A stretch of 64,000 nt of DNA from Mastigias papua (Eukaryota; Cnidaria; Scyphozoa; Rhizostomeae; Mastigiidae). The position numbers were made by a program, and so were the translations under genes. The notes under the pieces are model-generated. The model did no database searches, was not told the DNA's origin, and worked only from the letters and a program-made list of their open reading frames with translations. Location of the stretch: positions 6,427,570 to 6,491,569 of the forward strand of contig OZ025271.1 of NCBI GenBank assembly GCA_964019165.1. The letters are read 5' to 3'. Position 1 is the stretch's first letter; every line of letters begins with the position of its first letter. Below, piece by piece: positions 33,474 through 45,168 of this stretch.

Positions 33474-34945
33474 GCACCGAACTATTTAATCCTTTTGTAA
33501 ATATGCGTTTTGTTAGAGCAGTAGTGATGAAGTGTGAGGGAGTGACGGAAGTATGGATAGAGAGTGGAAGGGAGGAGAACGGTAGAGATAGGATAGAAAT
33601 GAACCGAAAGATAGGATAGAACTCAGCGAAGTAACAGATAGGAATTGATTAGTAACGAATAAAAAGAGACTATTATTGAAGACAGACGTGATTGAGGAAG
33701 AGTGTTGTAAGATTTTGTTTGGCTGTATTTTGCTTGGCTGCTTGTTGTTTTGTTTTTAGCTGCGTTATTTTATTGATAAGCATTTTCAATCGACACGTGC
33801 GTGATTTGAGTTTGAGTTGGTATTCTTGATTCCATTAAATTGCAAAAAACGTCCTGGAACTAGGGAGAGATTGAATAAAGTAAACATTTCACTTACAAAT
33901 TCAATAAAGTATTTACTTATATAGCTGACTATTTACTATTATTTAGTCTATTGTTAAGCTAATTGTGTAACTTTTGGAACTTTGAAACACCCAAATCATC
34001 AACGTGAATAATACCAGTTTCATAAACACCCAATGTTCTCTTGTGTACACAGTATATTGTCTAATGTCTAAATTGCCTACACCCCAATCATTTAGGAACA
34101 AATTAAGAGCAATTCACACTGAAAATTTGAAAAATTAAGAACAGCCAACGGGATCCTCAGTTTTACTGGTTCTTATAAAAAGGAGTGTATCTCCATATCT
34201 TTAGATTGGTGGAGTTGCAGGTAGTCAGCTGTCTATCAGTGTTTTTATGACCTAGTTTCTCCTAAGAATATATAGAGTGAGAATGCAAAAAGGTTCCTTT
34301 TGTGTAGAGGAGGAAATAGCACCAAAGAAATTGATTCTTCTTTTAAACCATACCATACTGTGTGTGCCAGTCATCATTGTGATTACTTACACTGTTACAA
34401 CATATATGGATTCCTCTGGTTACTCAAAAGAAAGCAGATAAAACTTTCTTTCCCATGTAAACTCTATAGAAATTACTTTTTATCACCATACTTTACCGCC
34501 TCATTGAATCTTTTCTCTGTTAGTGCTATTAATTTTTGTGATAATGATGTAATGTATGGAAGGAGCCCTATCAATGCCCCCCCCCCCCTACTAGTTTGTG
34601 CAATTTTGCTATCATCAGTTTTTATGAACTGTGACACTAGATGATTGCTTCATATTTGAAATTGTGGAGGAGATTTAGAAACCAGGTGCAAAGGTTAGAT
34701 GCCCTATTTGTCAATCTTAAAGAAAAGAAGGTTTATCCTACATTGTTATCAATGCACCTTTGTCCTTCTTATTCTGGTCTGGGTTCATTGGTGCTGCTTT
34801 TTGTCTCCAATTGCTTTCATTTTGTCAAAGAATGGATATGAAGTCCTTCAGATTCCATATGGTAATGAATGCATCTTATATATTTATGTGACCTAATAAG
34901 GTAGAAGGAGCTTGAAAAAATGTTCAAATTCACTGACTATCTCCT
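33474..34945. other. Interior of outer hAT-like element, no intact gene
   Basis: Short frames (at most 114 codons) with no recognisable domain. This may be the eroded transposase N-terminal region and UTR of the outer element. Confidence 0.35.
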
Positions 34946-35140
34946 ATGACTGCAAGCTTTTTCCTCAAAATTTTGAAATGTCATGTTGAACATTTGACCA
35001 AAACTTATAGGCAATCAGTTGACAATATAGTTGAAGCCAATAAGCATTTGTCTATACTGAAGGCACTCATCTTGTGTGCCAGACAGAACATCCCCATCAT
35101 GGTGGTGATCAAGCTATTACAGTCAGGAGGACTGTTATAA
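34946..35140 (+). pseudogene. hAT transposase remnant (DUF4371 / P52rIPK-like start)
   Basis: The frame reads KILKCHVEHLTKTYRQSVDN, then NIVEANKHLSILKALILCARQNIPI. The block LKxxxLCxRQNIP, usually followed by (F/L)RGH, is characteristic of the hAT transposases related to P52rIPK and zf-MYM proteins. Here the following residues depart from RGH. Only about 55 aa remain, so it is a fossil. Its position inside CAG-ended termini supports the outer element being a hAT. Confidence 0.5.
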
Positions 35141-35809
35141 ATTGACTTAGGTCTACATTGGGCAGTACTACTATGGTGCTAGGAACATACACTCTTCCGT
35201 TTTGTTATCCAAGCAAGTAGAGGTCCTGACTTGCATTATATAATGCAATGTACATACATGAAATGCAGAAAAATGAATTTTAATTACATGGTGGAGCCAT
35301 CTCATCAAAAGTACATTGATTACTGATTTAGTAAATTATAGTGGGCTTTTAGAGAAAATGAAAGGTTATTAGTTTTATAATTTAAAGTATTAGTGTATGA
35401 CAGACAATTTCTCTATTGTTCCGAAAACTTATGTTTTGACTTGTAATACCCAGTTATGGATCCAGAAAAGTCTGACAGACTTCAGGAGAGCCAATCAATT
35501 ACTTTCTTTGTTCTATGCTGAGCCAACAAAATAGAACAGACATGAGTTTGATATGAAATTCTGAAAGACAAATCAAATTAAGGTTGTCGCGATAACTGTA
35601 CGCTTACTATCGTACTTCAAAGAATGAAGGCTATTGTATGATATAGGAGGATTGCTGGAAGAGAAGCGAATCCCACAAAAATCGTAAATATATGCTACTG
35701 GTAAAAAATGGGTGTTGCCACCGCACTGCCTTTGGGCCGCACCCTTTTACTGATATGTTTCTTGTGCTGTGCGGCAGTCGGTTTTATCTCTGGTTCCGCC
35801 CCTGGTATG

Positions 35810-37888
35810 ATTGATTCGCATTGTCAACTGCAATTCTGAATTCCCGATATGGATTCTGCATTCCTCGATTGAATTCTCACTTCATGAAATTATATGTCTG
35901 GATTTACAGATTGACTCTCTTCATTTGATTGGATTTTTGCATTTCGAATTTGAAAACTGTGTTATGATACCGATATAACTCCATATTTTTAACCTTTTAC
36001 TTGAGAGTAAACGTAAAAATTTTACGTATGCAGTGTGCAAACTCGTCAAATGTGCGATGTTGCTCATGAGACACTTAATGTTATTGTGCCCGGGAAATAT
36101 TTACATCTCTCCATGTTTAGAGGAAGTGCCCGTGCCATCCTCTTCCCATTACGTCAAGCTTCATAATGAACAATTCAAAGCTTTGCTCACCATGGCATGT
36201 TATTCATGACCATACCAGCCTTTTATGTTCATTGTTGGAGCATCAAATGCTGCCAAAATGCCGTTAGTTAGCGAAGCGGAAACAGTGTAGCGGACCACGC
36301 CCTTCAAGGTGGCTTCAAAAGACTAGCGGGCCGTAACAATGCCGATAGTGCATAGAAATCTCCAAAGTCAGGTGCTGATGCGAAGCTCAGTGAAATCTAC
36401 GCCCAAAATAAACTGAAGGCCACCCACATAGAACGTAGGCCGAACGTTCGACAATTTTGACCCCCGTCCCCTTTGTACACAACCATATGCTTTGTAGATT
36501 ATTCCCTATCTGCATATGTCAAGTTTCACATCCCCCCCCCCTAACTAGCTTTCAGTGTTCAACCACTCTCAACCTGTGTCTAACAAAGTTGAAGCAAACA
36601 AATTAAGAAGAATCGCAATTTTATCAGCGTGCTTTGAACAGCTGCAGCCAACTACTCGTACTATGAAATCGGCACATTCGTTCAGTCTGCGTGACTACGT
36701 TGAAGTAGAAATTTGATTCAAATTTTCAAATTCAGATGCGCTCATGATGTCATCATGTTGAAAATTGAAGACTGCATGTGGAAAAAATAATGGGAGTTTT
36801 GCTGTAGCTAAGTGCATTGGTGCAGTCGCTCTGCATACGTACATATTGGCAAGAACCCCCCCCCCCCTTGTACGCAAACATAAGCTTTTCGCTGAATCCC
36901 CCTTCCCCCTCTTTGCGTACGTTTTATGTGGATGGCCCCGGAAGGGAATGGGCAAATTTTGAAAATCCTCCTCTATTCAATGATCGCATTGTTGTCAGTG
37001 TTAGAATCTAACAACTCAGCTGCACATTTGTGAAAGTCAGATTTGCAATGTAATAAACAGGAAGCTCTGATACCTTCACATCCTTGATTCTTGGAAGCGA
37101 AAAAAAGAGGAAATATCATAACGCCTGTCTTCTGTCAATGTCACATGACAAAGAAGGCACGCATCCCTGATTTCGCGACAATCGGGAGTGAAAGAAGGCA
37201 GTACTTGGCTTCTAGACAGTCATGAGGCTTTGTTGGTAAGTGAGTTGCTTTTTGGCGTATATCTTCTAACCATTTGCAGTGGAAGGGGCTTTTGATGGGG
37301 ACTGAGATCAAGGCCCCATCTGTTAAATTTCTTCGTGAACGTACTACAATTTCCTATTTCAAACTCAGTTTGATATGCTGCATGACGCAAGTGAATAGGC
37401 CTTTTCTGTTGAAAACTACCCAGACAATAGTAATTTTTCAGTAGTACTCCACGAGAGGAAAATTTGGTGATAATAGCTCCTTTATAAATTCTTCACAACA
37501 GTCTAGAACCAGAGAACGTTCACTACTATCCACAAGTACTTTCGCTTGTTATTTTAAGGGTGGGTACCCATTTCCACGTGCTTGTAATTGTTCCGTTGAC
37601 TAGTGTATTTGCATCATTTGTGAATGATATTTCGGGAAGCATTTGGCTGAATTGCAAAGGTGCTAATCGCTTGGGACACTGCAGAGCCAGGGGGAGTGCC
37701 AGAACAGTGTTTCGGGGGTGTCAGATCACTGACAGACTTCTAGTATGCAGTTAGTTTGTCCACCTTAAGACACACGTTTTCACTTGTTTATTTGCTCCTG
37801 CTCTAGGTGCGCAGAAGCTCAGTAAAGACTCAAACACTGTGTTTCCTAAGACTGTCATATATTCATTCTACAAGTTAGTGCAGTTGGC
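35810..37888. other. 2.1 kb without a recognised gene
   Basis: Short frames only, several C-runs (for example 36530-36541 and 36857-36868). No inverted ends were resolved. Possibly old decayed repeats. Confidence 0.4.
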
Positions 37889-38264
37889 GGATGTGCAGTT
37901 AAGGGTAACAGCCAAATCGCGTTAAATTCTATACGAAATTACTCCTTACGATGAAGAGATTCGACACAAACGATAAAAAGTACGGTACTACTTACCAATT
38001 ACTTATTTACCTTTATTTTTCCCTCGATCAACATTGAAACCCCTTTGTCCATTAAGACACTTCCGCCCATGCCACAACTAACGATAACCCTAACTCTAAC
38101 CCTTACCCTACACAAAACCCTAACCCTAACCCTAGCCTTAACCCTAACCCTAAGTAATTGGTAAGTAGTACCTCACTTTTATCGTCTGTTTCGACTCTTC
38201 GTCGCAAGGAGTAGTTTTGTATAGAGTTTAACGCGATTTGGCTGTTACCCTAAACTGCACATCC
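37889..38264. mobile_element. Foldback element with telomere-like repeats in its loop
   Basis: A left arm of about 110 bp (GGATGTGCAGTTAAGGGTAA, then CAGCCAAATCGCGTTAAA to TACTTACCAATTACTTA) is complementary to the right arm (TAAGTAATTGGTAAGTAGTA to CTGCACATCC) with scattered mismatches. The loop contains a degenerate CCCTAA array at about 38086-38155. The telomere-like array lies off-centre toward the right arm. No clear target duplication was found. Confidence 0.7.
38086..38155. repeat. Interstitial (CCCTAA)n telomere-like array
   Basis: About ten CCCTAA or near-CCCTAA units (AACCCTAACCCTAACCCTAG and variants). The sequence corresponds to the metazoan telomere repeat TTAGGG on the other strand. 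It is short, degenerate and enclosed by inverted arms, so this is an internal array rather than a chromosome end. Confidence 0.85.
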
Positions 38265-38329
38265 TCTAAAGTAATGCATTGCAAAACTCTACCCTCTGGC
38301 GCGACGTCCGTGTCCGTCGTCAAAAACAG

Positions 38330-39300
38330 CGACCGTTGAACAAGCAAATCTCAACTGAAACTCAACCTGATTCAAGTGTGTTTTCATTTCTTTAGAGAAC
38401 ACCGCCGTATGACTGTGTCGTACAATCGTGGGCCACATTGGTTGTTGTTTTCTAGCACAATTCTACAGTTCTACAGTTGAAAACGGCAAATCTTGACAGG
38501 TAAGCAAAAGTTTTATAAAGCGGGGGTAAAACATAGTGCTGACTGAAGAAGCAAATCTTAAATTAAAATCTACATAATTCAAGTCTGACTTACAAGTTTT
38601 TTTGTAAAGAAACCTAGTACTACAAGTTTCTTAATTTGGCATGACAACTTTGCCATTATAGTACCAACAAGTTTCTTAAGTGGTTTCTTATTTTCGGGAG
38701 CTAAATTGCCTCATTGTTTGTATGTTGAGCGATTCTGGAGGTAAATACTGATCATTGTGAAAAAGCCCAAGCAGATGAAATCAAAGTTTGTGACCTTTTC
38801 TAAAAACATTCAAACAAATGAAGACTAAGTCAACTGTTCATAGGAGAGTACCATTTATGGTAAAATCATGTCCATACCATTAAGACTCTTGTTTTGTAGA
38901 GATTTTAGTTTCCTAATTTTTCTTTGCATAGTACTAGAGTTTCTAAATTTTTTTACCAATCTAGTACGCGTTTCTTATAAACCAGTTTCTAATAACAAAA
39001 ACATGTAATTTGTCTAGAGAATACCCGTGTGTGACTGTGGCATAATATTTTGCAGCCAGTTGGTTCTCGGTAGTTAGGGAAATTCTACAGTTGACAATGG
39101 CACAGAACGAGGGGGTGCAGTACACAACATGGACTGTTGAACAAGCAAATCTAAGTTTCACATCAATATAATGTTTTTCTTTCTTCTTGTCTCTAGAGAG
39201 CGCATCTGTGTTAGTGTGCATAAAAATACGTGGCTTGTCCTTGGCCGTTCTACGGGAAAATTTTGCACTTGAAAATGCTGCGTCCCCACAGGTCCTCAAC
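38330..39300. repeat. Diverged repeated blocks, function unknown
   Basis: Related sequence blocks recur: TTGAACAAGCAAATCT at about 38336 and 39131 (and GAAGAAGCAAATCT at 38545), each followed by AT-rich sequence and then TAGAGAA/TAGAGAG(C) with GTGTGACTGTG-like sequence (about 38394, 39014, 39196) and TTCTACAGTTGA at about 38470 and 39086. They look like old tandem copies of about 150-600 bp. No coding meaning was found. Confidence 0.4.
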
Positions 39301-39449
39301 AGTTTCCTGTCACGGACCTGCAGGTGCTCTGGAGCACCGAAAAATTAGGGGGATGGGAATAGTACTCCATTTGTAACTGTAATACTGCTAGTTTAGTTTA
39401 TAGGTTTTTGTCAAAATGTTTGGATAGATTTTATGTAAAACTAACACCT

Positions 39450-40329
39450 TGTTAACTAGGCCGAAGACAGAGTGGCTTGCGAAAGTACTCGTGTCTACAT
39501 TCGTATTCTACATTTAGTGTTGTTTATCGCACTTGGACTCTCAGTGCTTGGGAAAGACTGAGGAGTGCCATTTGGCGTTTATTGTATTAGTTGTTTCGTC
39601 GAGGCTCCATGGGGTAGAGCCAGTATTATTGCTAGTTTTAAGGTTAAGTTAGTTTACGAGATTAGGTTAGGACGCATATATCAATAATAGTATTTCATAG
39701 CATCGAGTTTAGGATTCAGTATTATTGCCATTGCACTATGCTTAAATATAGCCTTGTCATCATTCCGTTAGATTAGCTACATGACCGAGCATTACACAGC
39801 ATTCTTATCTATTGTCTAAGGAAGTCTAGAAAGAGCCAGGATTACGCAATGCTTCTTTTGGATTGAAATCTGCATCGTAATCATTAGTTGGTTAGCAACA
39901 AAACTGCTGACACAACATTAGGTGTTAATAAGTATATATAGCCCTCGCGCATTAAGTTAAAAGAGGAAAGAGTTGGAAGAAAGAGTTGGAGGAAAGAGTT
40001 GGAAGAAAGAGTTGGAGAAAGAGTTGGAAGAGAGTTGGAATAGAGTTGAATAGAGTTGGGAATAGAGTTACAGTTAGAAATGAGATGAGTACAACTTAGA
40101 GCCAATGGCGAGGACGTATGTCACTCAGCCGAGCCATGTATATAGATAGACATTAGTTTAAATAGTTGTAATATATACGGTATACCAAAGATGTCTACTC
40201 TCTGCAAGATGATTCTGATTCGACAACGACTTAAAGACCGCTCGCAGCCATCACAGAAGATCACATCGCCTTAGCTCAACATCTACAGTAGAGTTTGGTC
40301 CACAACGAGAATAATAATCATCATCAACA
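39450..40329. other. Possible solo LTR or non-coding region with GAGTTGG minisatellite
   Basis: The stretch could be an LTR remnant: it begins TGTTAACTAGGCC near 39450 and is followed near 40296 by TTTGGTCCACAACGAGA, which could be a primer-binding-like site. No second LTR, gag-pol or flanking duplication was found, so this is weak. It contains a GA-rich minisatellite (GGAAGAAAGAGTTGGA units) at 39958-40075. Confidence 0.2.
39958..40075. repeat. AGAGTTGGAAGAA minisatellite
   Basis: About ten imperfect units of 10-14 bp built from AGAGTTGGA with GA-rich spacers. Confidence 0.85.
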
Positions 40330-41018
40330 ATTCCAAATCCATTTCGTTCACATTTAAACATTCAAACATTTTTTTCATTTCAATTTCACATAACTGCAGA
40401 ATTTTGTGCCACAGTCACACAAAGATATTCTCTAGAAAAATTAAAAAAATTGCGTAAATCTTAATGTAAGATTTACTTCCTTAACCATCACTATATTGCA
40501 TCCCCCTTTATGGAAATTGTGTGCACCTTTCACAGCAATTGTGTTAAGCTTGAGTTTAGATTTGCTTGTTCGCTTGCTGCTCGGGAGAGCACACCTCCCA
40601 AGCATAATTGTGCAGCAAACTTAGTTGCAGCGAGGACGTGCTCCTTTGTTATCAAAAGCAAGGCTCGTTCGAATTTTGATAGCCTTTATTTTGGGGTTTA
40701 ATTGCAGAATAAAAAGAAGGTAAATCAGACATGTAATATTTGTTGTTTTCTTTCGTTATGCTAGGCGCACACGAGAGATTTTAGCTCAGTAAAATGGCAC
40801 TAAGGATTTGCATACCGTGTGCGGTGTTGTTTTTAGTGTGACATTTGACTCTCTAGCCGAATTCCAATATATCTAGCTAGTTTGATAATTTTTATCTCTC
40901 GTGCCATTCTGTTCACCGTTTGGGGCGGTCTGATCATTTGTTAATGATCTCAGTAGCACTACGCATACGCTTTGTAGGAAATTTATAGCAGTGCTGCGAT
41001 TGAAACGACAATGGGGCT
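40330..41018. other. Spacer, no gene recognised
   Basis: Only short frames. GCACACGAGAGATTTT near 40769 faces ATCTCTCGTGCC near 40890, a possible small foldback. Confidence 0.35.
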
Positions 41019-41204
41019 TACCGTAAATCCTCGAATAAGCCCCCGGGGGCTTATTTGCAAAATTGAATTCTTGGGTGGGGACTTATTCGAGGAGGGGCTT
41101 ATTTCAAAGTCTGGCATTTTCCTCAAAGGTTGACATAAAAAACGACATAATTCTTTCAATCAACTACATTGTGAGCTTCTAGTTACAGAAGCTGATATCA
41201 TTAA

Positions 41205-44200
41205 GGTAGGGGACCAGTGGAAAATTCGCAAAATTTTCAAAAATTTGGAAATTTGGGTTTTTGGCCCAAACTACAGATTAATTATCTTAGAATCATCATA
41301 TCAATGAAAAACTTGAATATTGGTCTAATTAGAGCTGAAATTCCTGTTTTTGTGAAGCTAGGTAGCTCTCTTTCATCAAGTTGTAACGATATTTTCAGGG
41401 GAAAAAGGCAATGACTTTACAGTGTTTAGTTAATGCTACCATAGCATACTACATATCATCGGAAAGGTCAATTTCCGATCTTTTTGAATATACCGCCTAT
41501 TCTGTTACCCTGTATAAGGATCTTTTAAAATTTGCTTCTTTTTCCCCTGTAAAATCGCAGTACTTGAATACGAGGCCAAAATAAATTCATCTGATTGGTT
41601 CATATAAATATCTTGAATTGTCATTGGCTACTGATTTCAGCTGACACCTCGAAGGCCAACAACACGAGTTCACTTCAGTTCTGATTTAGTACTACTGTAA
41701 CTCGAACTAACAATCTTCCGCTGTATTTTGAAATATTTTCGCCGATTGTTATTTAATATGGGAAAAACTAAGTTTAATCGCTACAAAGGGGTCAGGAAAA
41801 GGAGGCAGTCGAAGCCGATTCCCATATCTATGACAGCCAAAGATCTCTTGTTGGCAGCCAGAGCTAGGCCAACGAACACTAACGATATGGATGGAGCTCC
41901 GTCGACAAGTGCAAGGAAACTGGAATATTTCAATCTTACACTTGAGGAAATGATTGAAACAAAAAACCAGAAGAAATCAGACAATAGCAGTGACTGTTTT
42001 CTTTTTGTACACTCAATTTCTCTAAACAAATTAATCTGAAGTCTCTGTTGCCCTTATTGCAAGCAACAAGGGATTGTGTTCAATATCCATGATGAGAAGC
42101 ATAAAGGATTTCTTGCTAAGGGCTACGTGTATTGCCAAAATTGTGAGCAAATAAGTGCGAACGAATTTCTCAGTGAAAAAGCAGGTGAGACAGAGTCTGC
42201 TATTGAATCATTTGAGATATATGTAAGAACTGTCTTTGCATTTATGGGGCTAGGTTGTGGTTTTAATGCCATAAAAGACTGGGTTGCAATGATTAATCTC
42301 CCTAATTGTATTAGCAAATTTGCCTATCAAGGTATGAAGGAAAAAATACTCATTGGCAGTAAAGAAACTTTCAATGAAATCTCACTGTCAAAAATATGCA
42401 GAAGTTGGAGTATTGCCTGATAATGACAACAATCTTGACATTGCAGTATCATTTGATGGTACTTGGCAAAAGAGGGGGCATTCTTCTCATAGTGGTGCTG
42501 CAGCTGTTATAGAAGTATTGACAGGTCTTCCAGTGGATTATGAAGTCCTATCCAATTTTTGTCATCAATGTCTTAGAGCCCCAGATAAGGATGACAGCAT
42601 GTATGGAGAATGGAAGGCAAAACATGTTGCTAAATGTGGCAAGAATTGTGAAGGCACAGCAAATTCCTTGGAGCAAGAATGTGCTAGGCTAATGTGGCAA
42701 AGGTCAATGAAAAAGTATGGACGTAGGTACACCACTATGCTATCAGATGGTGACAGCAAATCATTTGGTCTTTTGAGTGACATGAATGTCTATGGTGACA
42801 ATGTACAAATAGTGAAAGAGGAATGTGTGAACCATGTTTCCATACGAATGGGAACATCCCTAAATAACTTGGTTCAAGAGTGCAAAGCACTTAAACAACC
42901 AATTACTGGAAAAGGTAAATTAACCAAAGAAAAGATTTTGATAATACAAAACTACTATGGTTGTGCCATTAAAGATAATGCTCATGACACATTACTGATG
43001 AAGAAAAGGATTTTTGCCATCCTTTTTCATTTGACATCAACAGATGCTCATCCAAAACACCATCATTGCCCTCCAGGAGAAAGATAATGGTGTTTTTGGA
43101 AAAGAGAAGAAGCCAGAAGAGGAAATCCAGGGCCACACAAAGAGCATGAATCCATCCCTGTAGACATTGGTAAGAAGTTGGTTCCCATATTTCAGCGTCT
43201 AACTGAAGATAGTTTACTGAAGAGATGCAAAAAGGAGCTACTCAAAATCCAAATGAATCACTTCATAGTGTAATTTGGAGGTTCTGCCCAAAGCTGAACT
43301 ATGCTGGAAGGAAAAGCCTTGAAGCAGCAATATGCATGGCATTGTGTCAGTTTTCAAAAGGTGCCATGTATAGAGAAACTTTGTGCAAATTTTTGAAAAT
43401 AAATCCAGGCCATTATTTGATTCAAGGTTCTTTGGAAAAATCAATAGAAAGGGTAAAAAAGGCAGAGAAATCAGCAACTAAGCATTCTAAGCAAAAGAGA
43501 AAGCAACTTAAGTATTCAAAGTTGAAAAAAGAGAAAGTGCAACTGACAAGAGAAGGCGATACATACAAATCGGGATCATTCACTTGACTATTAGATCAAA
43601 AGAGAATGAATATTTCAGAGAAGATAATTTTATTAAGACTTCTGTTATTATTAGATTCTGTATATATACCAAAAATGACTGCTTGATGCCCTAAGACTGG
43701 CAAACATTCAATTTTGGTATGTGTATTTTCTTTCTTGAATTTCAATTGCAATTTTCTCCACTTCATGATTTAGGCATCTATACATACTTGTGGAGAGTTA
43801 ATCTTCAAAACTAGTGGAAGCAATGCACCATGCTATATATCATTTTAAAGCTTATTCTCTGCAGAGTGCAGGGAAAGACTTAGATAATTTAATTTTCAAC
43901 CAACCTGCATACAAGCCTATCATAAAGTTTTTTGAGTGTAAGTGAAATGCGATGATTCAGGTTTGACTCTAGGTTTTGTGAAAAATACCATAAAACTGAA
44001 GGAAATTCATGCATCCCTGCACAAAGCAGGTCATAACCCACACACACAAACATTGAAAGAATTTATAATATATCTAACCTCTGAGATTAACTCTCCAAAG
44101 GAAAATAACCAAAATCACTGTTGTTCCATGGTTTCCATGGCAACAGTAGACTATTTTTGGATTCTGATTCCAGATTTGAAATCAGCACCTTCATATTACC

Positions 44201-44268
44201 CTTGGTGCAAATGTACAGATCCATTTGAGTCCTATTGGCCAATTTAGATTTTGGACTGGTCCCCTACC
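41205..44268 (+). mobile_element. Kolobok-type DNA transposon, TTAA target, decayed
   Basis: A perfect 14-bp inverted end, GGTAGGGGACCAGT, at 41205 and its complement ending at 44268, flanked by TTAA at 41201-41204 and 44269-44272. It is 3064 bp and contains one transposase gene on +. TTAA duplications occur in piggyBac and Kolobok. The transposase type (DGTW, zinc ribbon) is not piggyBac. It is classified by databases as Mutator-like, but the TTAA favours Kolobok. Confidence 0.8.
41758..43587 (+). pseudogene. DGTW transposase (Mutator-like domain, Kolobok-type), several breaks
   Basis: The frames are 41728-42039 (start taken at ATG 41758, basic GKTKFNRYKGVRKRR), 42076-42420, 42353-43087 and 43225-43587. 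Zinc-ribbon Cys pairs: CPYC just after 42040 and CQNC at about 42134. Catalytic core: VSFDGTWQKRGHSSHSG (Asp), MLSDGDSKSF (Asp), ECVNHVSIRMG, and QNPNESLHSVIWRFCPK (Glu). Breaks: a frame change near 42040, another near 42390, an in-frame TAA at 43085-43087 after CPPGER, and a frameshift in an A-run near 43230. The C-terminus is Lys-rich. The protein would excise and insert the element, but cannot be made intact from this copy. Confidence 0.82.
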
Positions 44269-44535
44269 TTAAAAGAGTTACAAAGTGTTGTGAGAAGATT
44301 TAACAAACATTATAATGTTTCTATTATCACGAAAGTCGCGTTTCTCTTTGCATTTTTGCCTCCATTCAAAGGAAGTAATATTGTACAGCTATTGTACTAT
44401 GAGGGCTTCTTGAATTATATTATTATTCTACAATTATGCTTCCTTCGAATAAGCCCCCATGGGGGCTTATTTGAGGGGGGCTTATTTGCAAAAATGATTT
44501 TTTAGGTGGGGGCGTAGTCGAGGATTTGCGGATTA

Positions 44536-44834
44536 TATGGAGTTGTGTGAGTGTCAGGCTATTTCTGAATTACATCTTCTTCTACCAGCTTTTCGATCGC
44601 TATTTTCCACACGAAATCAGGGGATTTTTCCACTGTTTTGATAAATGGTCTGTAAATGTGCAGATGGTTGATATGTTATACCAATTGCAGAAATGCCAAT
44701 ACTGTTGGTAAAAGAAAACAGTCATTATCAGCAGCATAATGTACTCTGGTGGGTAAAATGGCAGTGGCAATAAATGCTAGTTTCATTAAATATTGTAACA
44801 TGATGCACTCAGTTCATTGAAGTATTTTGCGCTT
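44536..44834. other. Spacer, no gene recognised
   Basis: No motif or repeat end identified. Confidence 0.35.
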
Positions 44835-45168
44835 GATAGTAGTGAGATGCTTGGTGTCGCGTTTATCGATCTTAAAACTGCATGTGATACCGTAGATCAT
44901 TCGCTTTATGTGGAAGCTGGAGTGGTACGTGGTCCACAATGATGAACTGCGCTGGTTTGTATCTTAACTCTCAGGGAGAAAAAAATTGAGTAGGGTTGAT
45001 GGGATAAACTCCCAGATAAATGCAGTTGATATTGCAGTACTTCAAGGCTCTTACTTTGGTCCTCTCTTATTTCTTGTCTACATCAACGATCTCCCCAAAA
45101 TCATAGAAAACTGTAATGTTGCAATGTATCCCGATTATATTGGGTTTTACCTTCGAAGTACTAGTTTA
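44835..45168 (+). pseudogene. CR1/L2 reverse-transcriptase fragment, left part
   Basis: Decayed RT: VAFIDLKTACDTVDHS at about 44853, then QGSYFGPLLFLVYINDLP and NVAMYPDYIGFYLRSTSL, corresponding to the VPQGSCLGPLLF and MYADD region, with YADD reading YPDY. The frame stops at TA 45167-45168, where a composite insertion begins. The next codons of the same protein resume at 48127. No activity is expected. Confidence 0.8.

Larger units (their letters stand above)
30457..35804. mobile_element. Outer hAT-like element (decayed), shell of a four-level nest
   Basis: The ends are CAGAGGCGGATCCAG (30457) and the complement of CAGGGGCGGAACCAGAG (to 35804), with TGTGCGGCAGTC blocks near both. It is flanked by GTATG on both sides, a 5-bp duplication that is shorter than the usual hAT 8 bp. 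A hAT transposase remnant at 34946-35140 supports one element. Subtracting the later 2.07-kb insertion plus its 8-bp duplication leaves about 3.3 kb. The pairing of the two ends is an inference. Confidence 0.5.
41019..44535. mobile_element. Older CCTCGAATAAGCCCCC-type repeat interrupted by a Kolobok-type element
   Basis: The left piece 41019-41200 starts CCGTAAATCCTCGAATAAGC and contains GGGGGCTTATTTGCAAAAT. The right piece 44273-44535 contains TTCGAATAAGCCCCCATGGG and GGGCTTATTTGCAAAAATG and ends GTCGAGGATTTGCGG. The terminal CCG(T/C)AAATCCTCGA is inverted between the ends. Together they form one old element of about 0.45 kb, split at a TTAA by the 3.06-kb element. Similar GGGGGCTTATT fragments exist near 2998-3105. 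Confidence 0.55.

Noticed and set aside
38086..38155. Chromosome end (telomere)
   Set aside because: Short, degenerate, internal and flanked by inverted arms with ordinary sequence on both sides.
39450..40329. LTR retrotransposon
   Set aside because: Only a weak TG...CA-like stretch and a primer-site-like word; no second LTR, gag-pol or target duplication. Kept only as a low-confidence note.
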